A stretch of 64,000 nucleotides of DNA from the NCBI GenBank assembly GCA_963742315.1, contig CAVULE010000007.1, positions 62,001-126,000 on the forward strand, in the 5' to 3' direction. The translations under genes were made by a program, and so were the position numbers. Positions 17,979 to 26,234 of this stretch are shown here, one piece after another. A model generated the notes under the pieces. The model worked only from the letters and a program-made list of their open reading frames with translations, did no database searches and had not been told where the DNA came from. How positions within the stretch are numbered: the first letter of the stretch is position 1; the number at the start of each line of letters is the position of its first letter. Source of the DNA: AV69 sp963742315. GTDB lineage: Bacteria; Verrucomicrobiota; Verrucomicrobiia; Chthoniobacterales; UBA10450.

Positions 17979-18920
17979 GTGATAACGCGCGCCTTTGTCC
18001 TAGCCGCGGGAATGGGAACCCGTTTGCGTCCGCTCACGGACGCGTTGCCGAAACCGCTCGTGCCAATTTTTCAAAAACCACTCATCACCTTCGCGCTCGA
18101 TCACCTGATTGACGCGGGCGTGAACTCGTTCGTCATCAATACCCACAGGCTTCCTGAATTATTTGCCGCTTTTTTTGCGCATAACACTTACGCCGAGCAC
18201 CCCGTCACGCTCGTGCACGAGCCGGACTTGCTTGAAACCGGCGGCGGAATCAAAAATGCCGAACCTCTTTTTGCTTCCGAACCCTTCCTAACTTACAGCG
18301 GGGACATTCTCACCGACGTCGACCTTCGGCCGTTGATCGACGAACATTTTCGGCGGGGAAATGACGTCACGCTCGCCTTAAGAGAAACAAGTCTCGGCGC
18401 CGATATTGCTTTTGCCGATGGCAAAGTCATAGATATTGCCAACCGACTCGGCATCGCTGGCCGCTACGATTTCGCTAACATCGCCGTTTGGAGCCCCACG
18501 GTTTTTCGACGAATTCCGCCGGCACAGAAAATCTCTTTCATCCCCGTAGTGACCGAATGGATCAAGGAAAACGGCAGGATCGGCGGAGTCATTCTGAACG
18601 ACGGGAAGTGGTTTAACGTTGGATCGGTCCGCCAATATCTGGACCTTCATCGCACACTCGCCGCAGAGAAATGGAAACCGCAATACGTTCGGATGCCAGA
18701 ATGGCCTCTGGCAGTGGCGAGAAATGCCCGCGTGGACCCAACCGCACAGGTGCTCGGCTGCTCTGTCGTGGGAGAGAACTGTTGCGTCGATAGCGAAGCC
18801 AAATTAGTGGACACGATCCTCTGGTCCGGTGCACAAATTGCTTCTCGAAGTGTGCTGGAAAACTGTATTGTCCGCACTCATCGGGCCGCGGCCGGAACCT
18901 TACATGACGCCATTGTTTGA
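17979..18920 (+). CDS. sugar-1-phosphate nucleotidyltransferase, MurU-like with beta-helix tail
   Basis: About 313 residues from GTG 17979. It starts with FVLAAGMGTRLRPLTDALPKPL, the NTP-transferase signature, followed by HEPDLLETGGGIKNA and SGDILTDVD. The gene pairs with an AmgK-like kinase, the arrangement known for MurU, which uridylylates MurNAc-1-phosphate in the Pseudomonas recycling route. The pairing is the main reason for this call. Unlike short MurU proteins, the last 60 residues carry hexapeptide-like turns (DPTAQVLGCSVVGENCCVDSE), as in mannose-1-phosphate guanylyltransferases. GDP- or TDP-sugar synthesis is therefore an alternative. Confidence 0.75.
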   Translation: MITRAFVLAAGMGTRLRPLTDALPKPLVPIFQKPLITFALDHLIDAGVNSFVINTHRLPELFAAFFAHNTYAEHPVTLVHEPDLLETGGGIKNAEPLFASEPFLTYSGDILTDVDLRPLIDEHFRRGNDVTLALRETSLGADIAFADGKVIDIANRLGIAGRYDFANIAVWSPTVFRRIPPAQKISFIPVVTEWIKENGRIGGVILNDGKWFNVGSVRQYLDLHRTLAAEKWKPQYVRMPEWPLAVARNARVDPTAQVLGCSVVGENCCVDSEAKLVDTILWSGAQIASRSVLENCIVRTHRAAAGTLHDAIV

Positions 18921-19920
18921 AGTGAAAACCGATTTGCTTCTTCGACAAACGCGGCGGCGTTTGCCCGCCTTCAGCGAGGGACAAATCGAAATCGCCCCGA
19001 TCGAAAAGGGCGGTTCTGATCGGCGGTTCTACCGCGTTCGTTGTGTGCCGGAACAATCACTCATCTTGGTAAAATACAATCTCGAGGGGGCGGAAAACCG
19101 GCACTATGTGCGCATCGCTGAATTTTTGGCGGAACACAGAATTGCCGCGCCAAAAATCTATTTTCATGATGCGGAGGAAGGGTTGATTTGGATCGAGGAC
19201 CTGGGGGAGAGCGATCTTTTCAGTTTTCGCGACGACACCTGGTTGGTCCGGAGCGCGCTTTACCGGTCAGCCGTGGATGAAATCGCCAAGCTTCACGATT
19301 TGCCTGAGAGCGAATGGGCCGAGCTGGATGGCGAAATGCCACCGGAGTTTAACGCCACGCTTTATCGGTGGGAGCAGAATTATTTTTTTGAAAATTGTCT
19401 CGGCCGAATCTTTGGGTTGAGTGAAGGGAGACTACGCGAGCTCGCCTCGCTACCTGCTCTTGAAAACATCGCGGAGCGACTGGCAGAGTTGCCGAGGGTG
19501 TTAGTGCACCGTGATTTCCAGTCGCAAAACATCATTGCCCGAAGCGGGCATGCTTATCTTATCGATTTCCAAGGGATGCGTCCGGGCCTGGCTGAGTATG
19601 ATTTGGCATCGCTTTTATTTGATCCCTACGTCCGGTTCTCAGCGGGTGAGCGGGAGGAACTTTACTCTTATTATATGGAGCGCCGCGGCCTGTCGTCGAC
19701 TCCCCAAATGCGGGAAACGCTTCGGCTATGCGCAATGCAACGCTTGATGCAAGCGCTTGGGGCTTATGGCTTTCTCGGACTGGTAAAAGGCAGCCGACAT
19801 TTCCTGGCGCACGTCCCCGCCGCGCTCCGCTCTCTGCGTAACCTGATCGCCGATATCGATTTACTCGAGCCGTTGGGTGCGGCGCTTGCTTATATGCCAA
19901 GGAATGGTCGGAGTAATTAG
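18904..19920 (+). CDS. phosphotransferase of the AmgK type
   Basis: About 338 residues with the APH kinase fold. IEKGGSDRRFYRV forms the nucleotide-binding loop, ILVKY carries the Lys, VLVHRDFQSQNII is the Brenner catalytic loop and IDFQGMRPG holds the metal-binding Asp. AmgK phosphorylates the anomeric carbon of MurNAc and GlcNAc so that MurU can make UDP-MurNAc directly. The ATG at 18904 overlaps the murU-like gene by 17 bp, supporting a shared pathway. Function is inferred from family plus context. Confidence 0.78.
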   Translation: MTPLFEVKTDLLLRQTRRRLPAFSEGQIEIAPIEKGGSDRRFYRVRCVPEQSLILVKYNLEGAENRHYVRIAEFLAEHRIAAPKIYFHDAEEGLIWIEDLGESDLFSFRDDTWLVRSALYRSAVDEIAKLHDLPESEWAELDGEMPPEFNATLYRWEQNYFFENCLGRIFGLSEGRLRELASLPALENIAERLAELPRVLVHRDFQSQNIIARSGHAYLIDFQGMRPGLAEYDLASLLFDPYVRFSAGEREELYSYYMERRGLSSTPQMRETLRLCAMQRLMQALGAYGFLGLVKGSRHFLAHVPAALRSLRNLIADIDLLEPLGAALAYMPRNGRSN

Positions 19921-20869
19921 CGCAGAGGCCTCTTTTTCCATCCCGAGACTCCGAATCCGACGGCCTGGGATCGTTTTGTCCAGATCGGATGGTGTGGACC
20001 CTTTACAGCGTTGGGTTGCTTGGGGGGCGATGCTCACCGCCAGCGTCGTTCCGATGATTTTCAGTCATTCCACCGGCCACGGCCCGCCTTATTCAGTGCC
20101 GGTTGCACAAGCGCTCGTCCTTGTGGTGGCGGCCGTCATTGTAAGCAGATCGAGGCGGCTGAGCCCGCTGACCAGATTTCTTTTCACCCTTGCGATCTTG
20201 CGTCTGGGATGGTCCGTAATTGCGCCGATGCTTGGGGAGTGGGGGCCAATCCAAAGCTTCGCTGCTGGGATAAGCTGGGGACCAAAGATTTTCCTGTCGC
20301 GTTTGTTGAATGTTGCCGGCGTGCTCCTGATGCTCACCACTTTCATCGGTCGCAATTTCAGCAGAGACGATCTTTTCCTGCGCGTCGGCCAGCTTGATGC
20401 GCCGGCCCAGCCAGAGCCTATCCTGTGGTTCCGCAAGCCGATACCATGGAGCCGGTTCGGCCCGCAATTGCTCGTCATTTTTGGCCTGGGCTTGACCGCA
20501 TTTTTGTTTGACAGTCTCCGGCCGAATTTAGGGGAACTATCCCGCTTCCGGCATCTTCTTCCCTGGGCCTTGGCGACCGCGGCCTTAAACGCCGCCAATG
20601 AAGAATTCCAATTCCGGTGCGTTCCTCTGGCGCACCTTCGCAACGTGCTACCAGTGCGCGAAACGCTTTGGTTGACTGCGATTTTCTTTGGGTTGGCGCA
20701 TTACTTTGGCCAGCCCTCGGGGCCAATTGGCATCCTCATGGCAACCATCGCAGGTTGGATTTGGGCGAAAAGTATGGTGGAAACGCGCGGTGCAGGCTGG
20801 GCTTTCAGCATCCACATGTTGCAGGACATCGTGATCTTTTACTTCCTCGCCATGTCGATGAAGACCTAG
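19904..20869 (+). CDS. CPBP-family intramembrane metalloprotease
   Basis: About 321 residues, polytopic with about eight hydrophobic helices. The Abi/CPBP core is clear: NAANEEFQFRCV (EExxxR motif), FFGLAHYFGQPSGP (FxxxH) and a later GWAFSIHMLQDI with the third conserved His. These membrane proteases process prenylated or other membrane-bound substrates, and none is identified here. ATG 19904 overlaps the amgK-like stop by 17 bp, so it is probably co-translated with the recycling pair. It meets the MBL gene head-on with a 4-bp overlap. Confidence 0.82.
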   Translation: MVGVISAEASFSIPRLRIRRPGIVLSRSDGVDPLQRWVAWGAMLTASVVPMIFSHSTGHGPPYSVPVAQALVLVVAAVIVSRSRRLSPLTRFLFTLAILRLGWSVIAPMLGEWGPIQSFAAGISWGPKIFLSRLLNVAGVLLMLTTFIGRNFSRDDLFLRVGQLDAPAQPEPILWFRKPIPWSRFGPQLLVIFGLGLTAFLFDSLRPNLGELSRFRHLLPWALATAALNAANEEFQFRCVPLAHLRNVLPVRETLWLTAIFFGLAHYFGQPSGPIGILMATIAGWIWAKSMVETRGAGWAFSIHMLQDIVIFYFLAMSMKT

Positions 20870-21498
20870 CGCACAAATGGGTTGGTTTTTCGTTCCTCAC
20901 CGATAGTCGTGGGGGGCCCGTGTCCCGGTAAGACGGTAACATCGTCTCCCAGCGGAAACAGCTTCGCCTTAATTCCTTGGAACAATTGTTGGCCGTCGCC
21001 GCCGGGAAGGTCCCAACGACCAACGCCTCCGGCAAACAGAACATCGCCCCCAATCAAAAGCTTTTCGCGGTGTGAAAAGAAGCAAAGGCTGCCAGGGCAA
21101 TGACCTGGGACCTCGAGCACCTGAAATTTAACTCCCAGAAAATCGCGCTCATCCACCTCCTGGATAAAAAAATCTGGCGTAACCGGTTCGATTTCAAAGC
21201 CGAAGCCGAAGTTGCGAAAAAAATCCGGCTCTGAAATCATCGGTGCGGTATCCGGGTGGCAACCGATCGGGCAGTTAAATCTCCGTTTAATTTTCGCAAC
21301 ATCTCCCACATGATCAATGTGTCCGTGGGTTAGAAGCAGCAGCTTCAAATCGATTCCGCGGTTTTCCAGCCACGCGCAACTACCGTCTGGTGCGTCAAAT
21401 AGAATCGGCCCGTTCGGAGCATGAACCAGATAGCAGTTGGTTTCGAAAACTCCGCCGCAAAATGTCTCGTATTTCATTGGTTGGACCGCCGCGAACAA
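20866..21498 (-). CDS. MBL-fold metallo-hydrolase (glyoxalase II-like)
   Basis: A 210-residue protein with the binuclear metal motif THGHIDHVGD (H58, H60, D62, H63), GHCPGSLCF, the bridging Asp in LIGGDVLFAGGVGR and the last His in VLPGHGP. This is the short glyoxalase II-like/YcbL type that hydrolyses thioesters, with unknown specificity. The start may be residue 1 or the Met at residue 8, just before the first strand. Confidence 0.88.
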   Translation of the reverse strand: MFAAVQPMKYETFCGGVFETNCYLVHAPNGPILFDAPDGSCAWLENRGIDLKLLLLTHGHIDHVGDVAKIKRRFNCPIGCHPDTAPMISEPDFFRNFGFGFEIEPVTPDFFIQEVDERDFLGVKFQVLEVPGHCPGSLCFFSHREKLLIGGDVLFAGGVGRWDLPGGDGQQLFQGIKAKLFPLGDDVTVLPGHGPPTTIGEERKTNPFVR

Positions 21499-21622
21499 AA
21501 CGTTTTTTGAATGTTCTGCTTCGCCGATTGTCTTTTAATCGCTGCAGCAGGCAATGGATTCAAGGGGAGTTCTTGCTTTCAGGATGCCGATCTGCGAGTA
21601 TGGAAAACTTCTCTTTTAGGGC

Positions 21623-23824
21623 ATGAATCATCCTTTTCGTTTATATGCCGCGGTGGCGGCTATTTCACTGGCCAGCCTGTCTTCAACACCAGCGCTTCCA
21701 GCAAAGACCGACTTGGACAATGTTTGCGTCTCGGTTGGCCGACTGCTGGAGGAAGGCCATTACACCCACAAGCAATTAAACGACGACTTGTCGGGGAAGA
21801 TTTTGCGCAGCTATCTGGAGCTGCTCGATTTCAGTCACCTTTTTTTCACCCAGGAGGATGTGAATGCGTTGACCGAAAAATATGGCTCTGCGCTCGATGA
21901 CGACATTTTGCTGGGCAACCTCAAGCCGGCTTACGAGATCTACGATCTCTACCAAAAGCGGGTCGACGAAAGGGTCGCCAAGGTAAAGGAATTTCTCAAG
22001 CAACCGGTCGATTTTAAAACTGACGGAACGATTGATTTTCGGCGGGAAAAAAGCCCGTGGCCGAAAAACGCGGCCGAAGCCGACGAGCTCTGGCGCGGGC
22101 GAATCACAAGCGAGCTTTTGCAGGAACATTTGAGCGAGCATCCGATCGAACCCGGGCCCCAGTTGGTAGCGCGCCGTTACGATCGGCTGGCACGCAACGT
22201 TCACGAAAGTGATCGCGATGAGCAGGCCAAGTTTTTTCTCGATGCCGTTGCGCTGGCCTACGATCCGCACTCGGAATATTTGAGCGAGGCCGATCTGAAA
22301 AACTTTAGTATCAATATGGGACTCTCGCTCGTCGGTATCGGAGCGATGCTGCGGACGGAAGATGGTTACGCCAAAATCGAGAGCTTGGTAGCCGGAGGTC
22401 CGGCGCAAGTCGACGGCCGTCTCAAGGTTGGCGATCGCATTACGGCGGTCGGCCAAGGAACGGGGGAGTTCGTGGATGTTCGCGACATGCGTCTCGACAA
22501 AGTGGTGGAGATGATTCGCGGCAAGAAAGGTTCGAAGGTCCGGCTACTGGTCATCCCGGCGGACGCAGCCGATCCCTCCAAGCGCAAGAACGTCGAATTG
22601 GTACGCGATGAAATTAAACTGAAAGATCAGGAAGCGCGGGCTGACATCATCATCAAAAAAGATGACGAAGGCAGACCGGTGAAGCTCGGCTGGATTACGC
22701 TGCCTTCATTTTATGCGGACATGGATCACCATGCCAAGAGCACGACCAAAGATGTGCTGGTGTTGCTGAAACGTCTGAAGAAGGAAAACATTGCAGGGCT
22801 GGTAGTGGATTTGCGGCGCAACGGCGGCGGCTCGCTCGAGGAAGTCATCTCACTTACCGGGTTGTTTTTGAAATCGGGGCCGATCGTGCAAACCAAAGGC
22901 TCGAATGGCAACATTGTCGTCTCGAGCGATCCGGACCCCGGGATTGCCTACGCCGGACCGCTGGTGGTGCTGACCAGCCGACAAAGCGCATCGGCCAGTG
23001 AAATTTTCGCGGCGGCCCTGCAAGATTATGGACGCGCAGTAATCGTCGGCGATCAATGCACTTTTGGAAAAGGAACCGTACAGACGATTCTCGACATCGG
23101 CAACTATACCTCGCTGCTCGGTAGCCGGTCGCACAAGGATGGCGCGCTAAAATTGACCATCCAGAAATTTTATCGCGTTGCCGGCGGCTCAACCCAGCTC
23201 CACGGCGTCGCCTCGGACATTGTCCTGCCGTCGCTGACGGATTTACCGGAATTCGCCGAAGGAGCGCTAAAAAATTGTTTACCCTACGACGAAGTGCCCA
23301 AGGCAAAATACACCAAATGGAGCGAGCCGGTTTCGCTTTATCTCGATGAGCTAAAACGCCGATCTTCCGCACGCACGAAAAATGATCCCGAATTCCATTA
23401 TGTGATGGAAGACATGGAGCGGCTGCGTCATCGACTGGATGACAATCGTATCTCGCTTAATGAAGATGTACGGAAGAAAGAGCTTTCCGATGACAAGATG
23501 CGGAAGGACTTGCGCTCAAAAGAGCGGCTCGCGCGCAACATCGAGGAGCCGCGCGTCTATCGGGTAACACTCGATACCGTGGATAAGCCAAATCTTCAGC
23601 TCATCATGTATCCCGGCAAGCTGGCCTCGGCGAAAAAGAACGGGTCGGCCAAAGTTGCGCCGGAAGCCGCGGGCGATTCCGATACCGATGATGACGTATT
23701 CGCCGGTCAAGACGAGGACACGAAGGAGCCTGTGATCGATCCGGAACGAGACGAAACGACCAACATTTTAGCCGATCTGATTCAGCTGGAGCGCGGACCA
23801 AAAACAGCCAGCACCAATCACTGA
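21623..23824 (+). CDS. prc: carboxy-terminal processing (tail-specific) protease, S41
   Basis: A 733-residue protein with a signal peptide (residues 1-25). The N-terminal helical region is of the Prc/DUF3340 type and contains LDFSHLFFTQEDV. The PDZ domain lies near residues 235-330 (LSLVGIGAMLR, KVGDRITAVGQG). The S41 catalytic part has RRNGGGSLEEV, the Ser near 455 (SASASEIFAAALQDYG) and the Lys near 480 (FGKGTVQ). The C-terminal third is charged and ends in an acidic tail. It trims periplasmic proteins from their C-termini, including cell-wall enzymes in E. coli, and fits with the L,D-transpeptidase that follows. Confidence 0.94.
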   Translation: MNHPFRLYAAVAAISLASLSSTPALPAKTDLDNVCVSVGRLLEEGHYTHKQLNDDLSGKILRSYLELLDFSHLFFTQEDVNALTEKYGSALDDDILLGNLKPAYEIYDLYQKRVDERVAKVKEFLKQPVDFKTDGTIDFRREKSPWPKNAAEADELWRGRITSELLQEHLSEHPIEPGPQLVARRYDRLARNVHESDRDEQAKFFLDAVALAYDPHSEYLSEADLKNFSINMGLSLVGIGAMLRTEDGYAKIESLVAGGPAQVDGRLKVGDRITAVGQGTGEFVDVRDMRLDKVVEMIRGKKGSKVRLLVIPADAADPSKRKNVELVRDEIKLKDQEARADIIIKKDDEGRPVKLGWITLPSFYADMDHHAKSTTKDVLVLLKRLKKENIAGLVVDLRRNGGGSLEEVISLTGLFLKSGPIVQTKGSNGNIVVSSDPDPGIAYAGPLVVLTSRQSASASEIFAAALQDYGRAVIVGDQCTFGKGTVQTILDIGNYTSLLGSRSHKDGALKLTIQKFYRVAGGSTQLHGVASDIVLPSLTDLPEFAEGALKNCLPYDEVPKAKYTKWSEPVSLYLDELKRRSSARTKNDPEFHYVMEDMERLRHRLDDNRISLNEDVRKKELSDDKMRKDLRSKERLARNIEEPRVYRVTLDTVDKPNLQLIMYPGKLASAKKNGSAKVAPEAAGDSDTDDDVFAGQDEDTKEPVIDPERDETTNILADLIQLERGPKTASTNH

Positions 23825-24119
23825 GTAGCTTTCGCTGCGGACGCTGCTCCGGCTCGACCGAGTCTCGCTTGGCGAGAGCGTGCTTGCCCCGGTAGGGTGA
23901 TGTCCCTTCGGAACTAGATTCATGGGCGATTTGTTCGCCCCAGAACGAATCTGACCGATCTGCGCGCTGGAATAGAAGTGTCCATCTCTGCAAAAAGCGG
24001 GCCGGTTTGGAAACCAGAGCAGCCGAAGGAAGTTGCCAAATGAAGTATGCCCGGCGCTTCTCCGATTCGGTTACGACACGTGGCCTTTGAAGGGCCGACG
24101 TCTTGAAACTGAATCGAAA

Positions 24120-24740
24120 TCAACGCCACCAAGGATCTAGATAACGTGGATCGTATTGCGGTTGAAATCTGGGATCCACTGGTCGGCCAAACCAGGGCTG
24201 CATTCTTCGATTCGGTGCCGGGCCATATGGGGAGTATTCGTTTGTTCGAGGCGTTCTCCCGAAAACTGTGACCGGCGTTCCGACATCGACTGCACGGAAG
24301 AACGCAATCGCCAATTGCTCCGGCATCCGGACACACCCATGCGATGCCGGATAACCGGGGAGATATCCCGCGTGCATTCCATCAGCTTCATGGAAGCGCA
24401 TGAAGTAGCGCATGGGCGCGGGAATAAATTTATCACCGCGCGGTATTTTCATGTCGACGTCAGCGTCGGCCACAACGGTCTTGCCATTCGAGTCCACGAT
24501 CTTGCCGTAGATGCTTGAGTAATGATTGACCTCTTTCTCGAGGACCTTAAACGAGCCGGTTTGCGTAAGATGCCCGTATCGCCCGCTCGAGATTGGCGAT
24601 TCGAGAACCAGACCGCGCCCGCGAATCAGAAAGGCGGTCTGTTGTTGAAGATCGATCTCGACCCGAAATGGATTTCCATCCTGTGCTCTCACTGGTGCAA
24701 GCGATAGCAACAAGATCGAAAATGCCCGGAGGGTTCTCAC
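24120..24740 (-). CDS. L,D-transpeptidase (YkuD domain)
   Basis: A 206-residue exported protein: signal peptide residues 1-19 and a YkuD catalytic domain near residues 25-160. The active site shows H123 (DGMHAG) and SHGCVRM with nucleophile C136. It would form 3-3 peptidoglycan crosslinks or attach proteins to the wall in the periplasm. The last 45 residues are rich in Pro, Arg and Tyr and look disordered. The gap to prc holds no gene. Confidence 0.92.
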   Translation of the reverse strand: MRTLRAFSILLLSLAPVRAQDGNPFRVEIDLQQQTAFLIRGRGLVLESPISSGRYGHLTQTGSFKVLEKEVNHYSSIYGKIVDSNGKTVVADADVDMKIPRGDKFIPAPMRYFMRFHEADGMHAGYLPGYPASHGCVRMPEQLAIAFFRAVDVGTPVTVFGRTPRTNEYSPYGPAPNRRMQPWFGRPVDPRFQPQYDPRYLDPWWR

Positions 24741-24796
24741 ATCTACTTTAACCCAGATGAGCGGGAAAAGTCTCAGCGACGAAAAATGCGAGGTGG

Positions 24797-25591
24797 TCAG
24801 ACCGCAATCGTCGCCTTGATCGAGGGGTGCGGGTTGTAGTCGAGGAGAGTAAAATCTTCAAAGCGAAAGTCCTCGAGTCGGGTAATTGCCGGATTTAATT
24901 GCATGCGCGGCAGGCGCCGGCACTCGCGGTGGAGCTGCTCGCGGGCCTGTTCCAGGTGATTTTGGTAAAGATGGAGGTCGCCGAAAGTATGGACGAAGTC
25001 CCCCGTCCGAAGGCCGCACACTTGCGCAATCATCATTGTAAGCAACGAGTAGCTCGCAATGTTGAAAGGCACGCCGAGAAATAAGTCGGCGCTACGCTGA
25101 TAAAGCTGACAGCTGAGCTCGCCTTCGTTGACGTAGAATTGGAAAAGCACGTGACATGGCGGTAACGCCATTTCGTCGATTTCGGCCGGGTTCCACGCAC
25201 TGACAATCAAGCGACGGCTCGATGGATTTTCTTTAATCTCCGAAATCACTTTGTCGATCTGATCGACGCGAATTCCATTCGCTCCGCGCCAATCGCGCCA
25301 TTGGGCGCCGTAAACCCGGCCGAGATCTCCGTTTTCACCCGCCCATTCATCCCAGATGCTGACGCCATGCTCATTCAGGTAGCGAACGTTGGTCTCGCCG
25401 TGCAAAAACCAAAGCAGCTCGTAGATGATAGATTTGAGATGGAGCTTCTTGGTCGTCAGAAGGGGAAAACGCTCACGCAAATCGAACCGCGCCTGTGCCC
25501 CGAAGATCGACAGTGTGCCGGTTCCAGTTCGATCGCTGCGCGCTAGCCCTTGTTCCAGGACCAGGCGAAGAAGATCGTGATATTGCCGCAC
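24797..25591 (-). CDS. thyA: thymidylate synthase
   Basis: 264 residues, the same length as E. coli ThyA. It has RTGTGTLSIFG, the dUMP-binding segments SRRLIVSAWNPAE and ALPPCHVLFQF with catalytic C146, then QLYQRSADLFLGVPFNIASY and LHLYQNHLEQ. It methylates dUMP with methylene-THF, producing dihydrofolate. No dihydrofolate reductase gene is adjacent. Confidence 0.97.
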   Translation of the reverse strand: MRQYHDLLRLVLEQGLARSDRTGTGTLSIFGAQARFDLRERFPLLTTKKLHLKSIIYELLWFLHGETNVRYLNEHGVSIWDEWAGENGDLGRVYGAQWRDWRGANGIRVDQIDKVISEIKENPSSRRLIVSAWNPAEIDEMALPPCHVLFQFYVNEGELSCQLYQRSADLFLGVPFNIASYSLLTMMIAQVCGLRTGDFVHTFGDLHLYQNHLEQAREQLHRECRRLPRMQLNPAITRLEDFRFEDFTLLDYNPHPSIKATIAV

Positions 25592-25670
25592 CCCCAGACG
25601 GTAGTGAAGGTTGGCGTCGGCTTCCAGCCGATGTTTCGATAATTCATCGGCGATACGCCGATACCGCCGG

Positions 25671-26024
25671 TTACGTGGGTTTGCGTAGCTCTTCTTCCAA
25701 CTCAGTCTTGCGCTCGTTCAACGTTTGCAAGCGCAGTTTCCAGCGATGGAGCTGAATACTAAGTTGATTGATGTAACCGGTCACTTCGGTGCGTTGCGAT
25801 TCGTTTTCTTTCAACTTCCGCTGCAGATCGGTCAGCTCCTGCGGCGCTGTCGGGCTCGCGCTTCCCGGCGCCGTTGGAACAAGCGTCGGCTTTCCGCACC
25901 GCTGGCAGTTCAGGGTCATTCCAACCGCTGCCGCGTCGACCACGAGCGGGCTGGCGCAGTGCTGGCACTTGAAGAGGACGTCCGCTGTTTCGTTTCTTGC
26001 CTGCGGACGAACGGGGTTCATCAT
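25671..26024 (-). CDS. small zinc-ribbon protein with coiled coil
   Basis: A 117-residue protein. A zinc ribbon near residues 19-45 has two Cys pairs, FKCQHCASP and LNCQRCGKP. A Pro/Ser/Thr linker follows, then a heptad-like helix from about residue 65 to the end (LTDLQRKLKENES, LQTLNERKTELEEEL). It is probably a soluble adaptor, and no family function can be assigned. It lies between thyA and the divergent dnaK. Confidence 0.65.
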   Translation of the reverse strand: MMNPVRPQARNETADVLFKCQHCASPLVVDAAAVGMTLNCQRCGKPTLVPTAPGSASPTAPQELTDLQRKLKENESQRTEVTGYINQLSIQLHRWKLRLQTLNERKTELEEELRKPT

Positions 26025-26217
26025 TAACCTGACTGAGCAGAGGCTATACCAAGCAGGGCGACGAGCTGGCGCAGCGACGTGCTCCGAATCGCAAATTTCG
26101 CGTCAATTTGACGCGTTCTATCAAAAGGTTGTTATTTTGATTTACAAGTCAATTCATTGTGAGAGTGTCACTTAGGATTCATTTGGACCATTTGGAATAG
26201 TCGCTGCTAGAAGCGTT

Positions 26218-26224
26218 CGGAGGA
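26218..26224 (+). promoter_or_regulatory. strong Shine-Dalgarno of dnaK
   Basis: CGGAGGA lies 10 bp before the dnaK ATG at 26235 and fixes that start. I looked for a CIRCE inverted repeat in the 200 bp upstream and found none, so HrcA control is not indicated. Confidence 0.7.
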
Positions 26225-26234
26225 CTGTACACAA

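Noticed and set aside
23920..24336. 138-residue minus-strand frame between prc and the L,D-transpeptidase
   Set aside because: It overlaps the transpeptidase in another frame and shows no family features. The gap of about 295 bp after prc looks non-coding, with short repeats.
25147..25155. second parS-like CACGTG inside thyA
   Set aside because: The flanks do not match the palindromic TGTTN/NAACA arms.
26040..26234. CIRCE element upstream of dnaK
   Set aside because: No TTAGCACTC-N9-GAGTGCTAA inverted repeat is present here or before groES.
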